Source of the DNA: Streptomyces agglomeratus
GTDB lineage: Bacteria; Actinomycetota; Actinomycetes; Streptomycetales; Streptomycetaceae
NCBI RefSeq assembly: GCF_001746415.1
Contig: NZ_MEHJ01000001.1
Location: forward strand, 1,613,001 to 1,677,000
Length of the DNA: 64,000 nt
Direction of reading: 5' to 3'
Part shown: piece by piece, positions 59,211 through 64,000 of the stretch
How the letters are laid out: every line of letters starts with the position of its first letter
How positions within the stretch are numbered: position 1 is the stretch's first letter
The notes under the pieces: generated by a model
What the model saw: only the letters and a program-made list of their open reading frames with translations
Databases searched by the model: none
Told to the model about the DNA's origin: nothing
Translations under genes and position numbers: made by a program

Positions 59211-59732
59211 TCAAGGTGCGGCTGCCAGGGCCCTTTCGAACGCCTGGTACGCGGCGTCGTCGAAGAGTACGAACCGTACGTCCGCCACCGGTGCCACGGC
59301 CGCCTCGTGGACCGTACGGACGGCGATGCGCGCGCCGTCGTCCATCGGCCACCCGAAGATCCCGGTCGAGATGGCGGGGAACGCCACGCTCACCGCCCCC
59401 GACTCCGCCGCCACGCGCAGCGATTCGCGGTAGCAGGAGGCGAGCAGCGCGGACCGGTCCTCGTCGGCCTGCCAGACCGGCCCCACGGTGTGGATCACGA
59501 ACCGGGCGTGCAGCCGCCCCGCCGTCGTCGCGACGGCCCGGCCGGTCGGCAGGCCCTTGCCGTAGTGGGACGCGCGCAGGCGGCGGCAGTCCGCCAGGAT
59601 CTCGGGGCCGCCGCGGCGGTGGATGGCGCCGTCGACACCGCCGCCGCCCAGCAGGGAGGAGTTGGCGGCGTTGACGATGGCGTCGACGTGCTGCTCGGTG
59701 ATGTCACCGCGCACGAGAGTGATGGCCGTCAT
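59211..59732 (-). CDS. Macrodomain protein (O-acetyl-ADP-ribose deacetylase-like)
   Basis: A 173-residue MacroD-type macrodomain: VRGDITEQHVDAIVNAANSSLLGGGGVDGAIHRRGG and FPAISTGIFGWP are the ADP-ribose-binding loops. Hydrolyses O-acetyl-ADP-ribose or mono-ADP-ribose on proteins. The start at 59732 (MTAITLVRGD) has GAGAGG upstream. Reads the same way as the DNA-repair genes. Confidence 0.9.
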   Translation of the reverse strand: MTAITLVRGDITEQHVDAIVNAANSSLLGGGGVDGAIHRRGGPEILADCRRLRASHYGKGLPTGRAVATTAGRLHARFVIHTVGPVWQADEDRSALLASCYRESLRVAAESGAVSVAFPAISTGIFGWPMDDGARIAVRTVHEAAVAPVADVRFVLFDDAAYQAFERALAAAP

Positions 59733-59760
59733 GGGACCATCCTCTCTCCCCGGGGCGGTG

Positions 59761-61176
59761 TCACGCCGCGCGCAGCCGCCGCCAGACCGCCTTCGCCGCG
59801 TTGTGCCCCGACATGCCGTGCACACCGGGTCCGGGCGGGGTCGCGGACGAGCAGATGAACACCGCCGGGTGCGGGGTCGCGTACGGGAAGAGGGACACCT
59901 TCGGCCGGAGCATCAGCTGAAGTCCCGACGCCGCGCCGCAGGCGATGTCCCCGCCGATGTAATTGGCGTTGCGCGCGGCCAGTTCGGGGGGTCCCGCGGT
60001 GGCCCGGGCCAGTACCCGGTCGCGGAAGCCGGGCGCGAAGCGCTCGATCTGCCGCTCGACGGCGTCCGTCAGGTCGCCGTCCCAGGCGTGCGGGACATGA
60101 CCGTACGCCCAGAAGACGTGCTTGCCTTCGGGTGCGCGGGAGGGGTCGACCAGGCTCGGCTGAGCGGTGATCAGGAACGGCGTCGCGGGAGCCGTACCGC
60201 CCGACGCCTGCTTCAGCGCGGTGCCGATCTCGCCGCTGGAGGGGCCCACTTGCACGGTGCCGGCCCGCCGCGCCTCCTCGGCGGTCCAGGGCACGGGTCC
60301 GTCCAGCGCGTAATCGATCTTGAAGACGCTCGCACCGTAGCGGTACTTCTCGTACGCCCGCCCCAGGCCGGCGATCCGCGCCAGCGCGGTGGGCGACGTG
60401 TCGAAGACGTACGCGCGCGCGGGCGGCAGATCGTCCAGGCGCTTGACCTCGAAGCCGGTGTGCACCACGCCGCCGAGATCGCGCAGGTACGCCGCGAGCG
60501 CGTCGGAGATCGACTGCGAGCCGCCGCGCGGCATCGGCCAGCCGCCGGTGTGCGCGGCGAGGGCGAAGACCAGCCCTACGGCGCTCGTCGCGAGCCCGCC
60601 CAGCGGCGCTATGACATGGGCGACCAGCCCGGCGAACAGGGCCCGCGCCTTCTCGTCCCGGAACCGGCGCATCAGCCAGGTGCTGGGCGGCAGGCCGTCG
60701 ACACCGAAGCGGGCCAGGGTGAGCGGGTCGCGGGGCAGCGCGCTGTACGGCAGCGACATGAAGTCCTTGGCCAGCGTGTCCCACTTCCCGACGTACGGCG
60801 CGACCAGCCGCCGGTAGGTGCCGGCGTCCCGGGCACCGAACGAGGCAGCGGTCTCGGCGACCGACCGGGAGAGCACGGCGGCGGTGCCGTCGTCCCACGG
60901 ATGGGCCATGGGAAGCGCCGGGTGCAGCCATTCGAGCCCGTACCGGTCCAGCGGCATGGCCTTGAAGGCCGGGGACCCCGCGCCGAGCGGGTGCACGGCG
61001 GAACAGGGGTCGTGCCGGAAGCCGGGCAGCGTGAGCTCCTCGGTCCTGGCGCCGCCCCCCACGGTGTCCAGCGCCTCGAACACCTCCACCGAGAAGCCCC
61101 GGCGGGCAAGTTCGACGGCGGCGGTGAGTCCGTTGGGCCCCGCCCCTACGACGACGGCATCGAGCATCGACGGCAC
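59761..61176 (-). CDS. Phytoene-desaturase-like NAD(P)/FAD oxidoreductase
   Basis: A 471-residue carotenoid-desaturase-family flavoprotein: FAD motif [21 protein letters not shown] at about 8-28, C-terminal [23 protein letters not shown]. Similar actinobacterial proteins are not always in carotenoid clusters; no crt genes are near, so the substrate is unclear. GTG 61176 has AAGGAG 7 bases upstream; ATG 61167 is the alternative. Confidence 0.84.
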   Translation of the reverse strand: MPSMLDAVVVGAGPNGLTAAVELARRGFSVEVFEALDTVGGGARTEELTLPGFRHDPCSAVHPLGAGSPAFKAMPLDRYGLEWLHPALPMAHPWDDGTAAVLSRSVAETAASFGARDAGTYRRLVAPYVGKWDTLAKDFMSLPYSALPRDPLTLARFGVDGLPPSTWLMRRFRDEKARALFAGLVAHVIAPLGGLATSAVGLVFALAAHTGGWPMPRGGSQSISDALAAYLRDLGGVVHTGFEVKRLDDLPPARAYVFDTSPTALARIAGLGRAYEKYRYGASVFKIDYALDGPVPWTAEEARRAGTVQVGPSSGEIGTALKQASGGTAPATPFLITAQPSLVDPSRAPEGKHVFWAYGHVPHAWDGDLTDAVERQIERFAPGFRDRVLARATAGPPELAARNANYIGGDIACGAASGLQLMLRPKVSLFPYATPHPAVFICSSATPPGPGVHGMSGHNAAKAVWRRLRAA

Positions 61177-61288
61177 CTTCGGACTCCTTCGTCAGCCGAT
61201 GGCCTGGATCCTCCAGGATATTCGCGGCCGCGCGGGCGGCGACGGCGGGAGGGGGCGGGTGGCCGGAACTGCCCGTCCACCGTGCCCA

Positions 61289-62107
61289 CTACGCCGCCGA
61301 GCCGCCGAGCAGACCGACCACGCGTGCGACGGTCGCGGCGTCCCGGGCGGCCGTGAACGGCAGCGCGTTGCCACCTGTCAGCCGGAAGGGCTCCCCCGCG
61401 ACCGTGGCGTGCGCACCGCCGGCCTCGCCGACCAGCAGCAGTCCCGCCGCGTGGTCCCACGCCAGTTCCCACGAGAACGCCACCGCGTCGAGGTCTCCCC
61501 TGGCCACCGCGAGGTACTCCAGCCCGGCGGACCCGCAGGGGCGGGCGTCGACGCCCTTCACGTTCAGCCCGAGCAGCGCCGCCTTCTGCCGCTCCGAGGA
61601 GAAGTCGGGGTGGGACGTGGCGATCCGCAGCGTCGCGCCCGAACCCGGTACGCCCGCCCGCAGCACCTCGCCGTTCAGCCGCGCTCCCCCGCCGCGTACG
61701 GCCACGGCCATCTCGTCGAGCACCGGCGCGTACGTCCACGAGGCGAGCACCTCGCCCCGGTGCGCCAGGGCGACCAGCGTGCAGAAGCCCGCCTCGCCGC
61801 GCACGAACTGCCGGGTGCCGTCCACCGGATCCACGATCCACACCGGCGCGTCGCCGCGCAGCGCCTCGTACACCGCCGGGTCCTCGTGGACGGCCTCCTC
61901 CCCCACGACCACCGATCCCGGCAGCAGCCGGGTCAGGGACGCCGTGAGGTGCTCCTCGGCCTGCCGGTCCGCGATGGTGACCAGGTCGTGCGGCCCGGTT
62001 TTCTCGACGATCTCGTGTGCGGCGAGCTGCCGGTACCGCGGCAGGATCTCGGCGGCGGCCGCCTTGCGCACGGCCTCTTCGACGTCGGACAACTTGTCAT
62101 CGATCAT
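61289..62107 (-). CDS. Inositol monophosphatase-family protein (CysQ/SuhB-like)
   Basis: A 272-residue Mg-dependent phosphatase: VVGEEAV, WIVDPVDGTRQFVRG (metal site DPVDGT), and C-terminal FSWELAWDHAAGLLLVGEAGG. Could hydrolyse inositol-1-phosphate, histidinol phosphate, or 3'-phosphoadenosine phosphate; the exact substrate is not visible. Lies 112 bases before the flavoprotein start. Confidence 0.88.
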   Translation of the reverse strand: MIDDKLSDVEEAVRKAAAAEILPRYRQLAAHEIVEKTGPHDLVTIADRQAEEHLTASLTRLLPGSVVVGEEAVHEDPAVYEALRGDAPVWIVDPVDGTRQFVRGEAGFCTLVALAHRGEVLASWTYAPVLDEMAVAVRGGGARLNGEVLRAGVPGSGATLRIATSHPDFSSERQKAALLGLNVKGVDARPCGSAGLEYLAVARGDLDAVAFSWELAWDHAAGLLLVGEAGGAHATVAGEPFRLTGGNALPFTAARDAATVARVVGLLGGSAA

Positions 62108-62157
62108 GCGTCCAGCAAAGCACGACCCGCTGACAATGCCGGCAACGCCCGGTGCCG

Positions 62158-63966
62158 TCACCGCCCGACCGCGTAACCCTGCATTCCCCGGGGGTTCGCC
62201 GCGGCGGACAGCACGCCGGTCCGCGGATCGCGCGCGACCGCGCACAGCCGGCCCTCGGACCACGGGCCGCCGACCGTCACGTCGTGGCCCCGGCGCCGCA
62301 GCTCCTCGACGACGCCCGCGTCCATCCGCGACTCGACGGTGACACTCCCGGGACGCATCGCGCGCGGGAAGAAGGACCCGGGGAAGGAGTCGTTGTGCCA
62401 GTTGGGGGCGTCGATGGCGCCCTGGAGGTCGAGTCCGCCCCGCACCGGGGAGCCGGCGAGGGCGACCGCGAGGAAGAAGTGGAGCTGCCACTGGTCCTGC
62501 TGGTCACCGCCGGGCGTGCCGAAGGCCAGTACGGCCGTCCCGTCCCGCAGCGCGAGCGACGGGGTCAGGGTGGTGCGGGGGCGCCGTCCGGGCGTCAGCG
62601 AGTTCGGCAGCCCCTCGTCCAGCCAGGCCATCTGGAGCCGGGTGCCGAGCGGGAAGCCGAGTTCGGGAACCACCGGGTTCGACTGGAGCCAGCCGCCGCT
62701 CGGTGTGGCCGCGACCATGTTGCCCCAGCGGTCGACGACATCCAGGTGGCAGGTGTCGCCGCGGGTGGCCCCGTCCCCGGCGACGGTCGGTTCACCGGCG
62801 CCGTCGGACCGCGCGCCCCCGGCGTGGTGTCCGGGCTCCCCGGCGGCGACGGCCCGCGCGTGAGCGCTGAGCACGGGTGTGCGGCCGTCCGGACTCCCGG
62901 GCCGCAGTTCCGTCGACGCCTTGTCCTCCACCAGCGCCCGCCGCCCGGCGTTGTACGACGCCGAAAGCAGCGCGTCGAGGGGCACGTCGGCGGCGTCGCC
63001 GTACCACGCCTCCCGGTCCGCCATCGCCAGCTTGCACCCCTCGATGAGGAGGTGGATGTACTCGGCCGAGCCGTAGGCCGGCAGCTCCGGCGGGAGCAGG
63101 GCGAGCTGCTGGAGGAAGGCCGGTCCCTGGCTCCAGGCGCCCGCCTTGCACAGCGTCCAGCCGTTCCAGTCGTACGTCGCGGGCGCCTCGTACGCCGCGG
63201 ACCAGCCGGCCAGGTCGGCGGCGCTCAGCGTCCCGGTGTGCCGGGTGCCGGTGGTGTCCATGGTGGGGCGCGCGGCCTGCCGTACGAGCGCCTCGGCTAT
63301 GAACCCCTCGCGCCAGACGGCGCGCGCCGCGTCGATCTGGCGCTCCCGGCCGTCGCCGCCCGCCGCCTCGGCCTCGGCGACGAGACGGCGCCAGGTCGCG
63401 GCGAGTGCGGGGTTGCGCAGCAGCTCGCCGCAGGCCGGCGACCGGCCGCCCGGCAGGTACACCTCGGCGGACGAGGTCCACTCCTCCTCGAAGAGGGCGC
63501 GTACCCGCTCCACGGTCTCGCCCACCCCCTCGACGGGGGCGTGCCCGTCCTGCGCGTACCCGATGGCGTACCGCAGCACTTCGCGCAGCGTCTTGGTGCC
63601 GTGGTCGCGGAGGAGCAGCATCCACGCGTCGAAGGCTCCGGGGACGGCCGCGGCCAGCGGACCGGTCCCGGGCACGAGACCGAGTCCCAGCGCCCGGTAG
63701 TGGGCGGCGCTCGCGCCCGCGGGCGCGGGCCCCTGCCCGCAGAGCACCCGTACCTCCCCGCCCGCCGGTGCGAGGATGACCGGCACCTCGCCGGCGGGGC
63801 CGTTGAGGTGCGGCTCGACGACGTGCAGGACGAACCCGGCGGCGACGGCCGCGTCGAAGGCGTTGCCGCCGTCCTCCAGGACGGCCATCGCCGACTGGGA
63901 CGCCAGCCAGTGGGTGGAGGACACCATGCCGAAGGTGCCCTGGAGCGTCGGGCGGGTCGTGAACAT
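62158..63966 (-). CDS. Gamma-glutamyltransferase family protein
   Basis: A 602-residue N-terminal-nucleophile hydrolase. The cleavage-site Thr is in GATRGDTCHLDVVDRWGNM (about residue 404) and substrate loop ATPSGGW follows. N-terminal GGNAFDAAVAAGFVLHVVEPH also matches. No signal peptide is apparent, so it is more like cytoplasmic GGT-like or cephalosporin-acylase-like proteins than secreted GGT. Start ATG 63966 or GTG 63978. Right end of the window. Confidence 0.88.
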   Translation of the reverse strand: MFTTRPTLQGTFGMVSSTHWLASQSAMAVLEDGGNAFDAAVAAGFVLHVVEPHLNGPAGEVPVILAPAGGEVRVLCGQGPAPAGASAAHYRALGLGLVPGTGPLAAAVPGAFDAWMLLLRDHGTKTLREVLRYAIGYAQDGHAPVEGVGETVERVRALFEEEWTSSAEVYLPGGRSPACGELLRNPALAATWRRLVAEAEAAGGDGRERQIDAARAVWREGFIAEALVRQAARPTMDTTGTRHTGTLSAADLAGWSAAYEAPATYDWNGWTLCKAGAWSQGPAFLQQLALLPPELPAYGSAEYIHLLIEGCKLAMADREAWYGDAADVPLDALLSASYNAGRRALVEDKASTELRPGSPDGRTPVLSAHARAVAAGEPGHHAGGARSDGAGEPTVAGDGATRGDTCHLDVVDRWGNMVAATPSGGWLQSNPVVPELGFPLGTRLQMAWLDEGLPNSLTPGRRPRTTLTPSLALRDGTAVLAFGTPGGDQQDQWQLHFFLAVALAGSPVRGGLDLQGAIDAPNWHNDSFPGSFFPRAMRPGSVTVESRMDAGVVEELRRRGHDVTVGGPWSEGRLCAVARDPRTGVLSAAANPRGMQGYAVGR

Positions 63967-64000
63967 CCCTTGTGCCACCTCGCTGTCGCGTGATCGGTCG

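Noticed and set aside
59761..61176. Carotenoid biosynthesis cluster
   Set aside because: Only one desaturase-like gene is present, with no phytoene synthase or other crt gene next to it.

Overview
The window is uniformly very GC-rich with codons ending almost always in G or C, Shine-Dalgarno-led ATG/GTG starts, F420- and mycothiol-type enzyme families and a Streptomyces-type gas-vesicle gene set. It is almost certainly chromosomal DNA of a Streptomyces or close relative. The gene order (gvp operon, LigD-type polymerase, transketolase, peptidase block, ethylmalonyl-CoA genes, psd-pssA) looks like a conserved core-type Streptomyces region. I recognise no prophage, insertion sequence, CRISPR array, rRNA, tRNA or secondary-metabolite assembly line.

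Left part (1-11 kb) is a stress block: a CBS-pair protein, a DJ-1/PfpI amidotransferase-fold protein, a DinB/maleylpyruvate-isomerase-like protein, a Vms1/Rv2629-like protein, a PAP2-diacylglycerol kinase fusion, a cation-diffusion transporter, a tiny membrane protein, and the minus-strand gas-vesicle operon gvpO-A-F-G-(18-codon ORF)-J-L-S-K. Three of the plus-strand genes have GNNT-N14-16-GGGTAC motifs, the promoter type used by Streptomyces sigma-B, just upstream. A divergent MFS transporter gene next to gvpO is broken by one missing base.

Middle part (11-34 kb): LigD-like polymerase domain, transketolase, NDH-2-like flavoprotein, F420-dependent oxidoreductase, small enzymes, a DUF5107/TPR protein, and a four-gene peptidase operon (M55, M20, S9, S66) read leftwards. 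These are followed by a methyltransferase, a drug-exporter-type MFS protein carrying three extracellular-type Ig/CnaB repeats, a SRPBCC protein, a Rv2578c-type radical SAM gene with a LexA-like box and a frameshift, a secreted alpha/beta hydrolase and a HEAT-repeat protein.

34-45 kb is a compact carbon-metabolism region: a tandemly duplicated 3-hydroxyacyl-CoA dehydrogenase, a TetR regulator, then ccr-ecm-mcl-mch-mcd, the ethylmalonyl-CoA pathway from crotonyl-CoA to mesaconyl-CoA/malyl-CoA cleavage, with a palindrome-rich leader before ccr. psd and pssA (phosphatidylethanolamine synthesis) follow and end at an 18-bp-stem terminator.

45-64 kb: a livFGHMJ-type ABC importer operon divergent from a PucR regulator with a perfect inverted repeat between them, glycerate kinase, ADP-ribosylglycohydrolase, a secreted EF-hand-loop protein behind a polypyrimidine tract, a twice-frameshifted serine beta-lactamase-like gene, alkylation repair (ogt, Ada-AlkA fusion), a macrodomain protein, a carotenoid-desaturase-like flavoprotein, an inositol-monophosphatase-family enzyme and a gamma-glutamyltransferase. 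All four frameshifts found are single-base losses in or beside G/C runs, so assembly error must be excluded before calling any of these genes dead.
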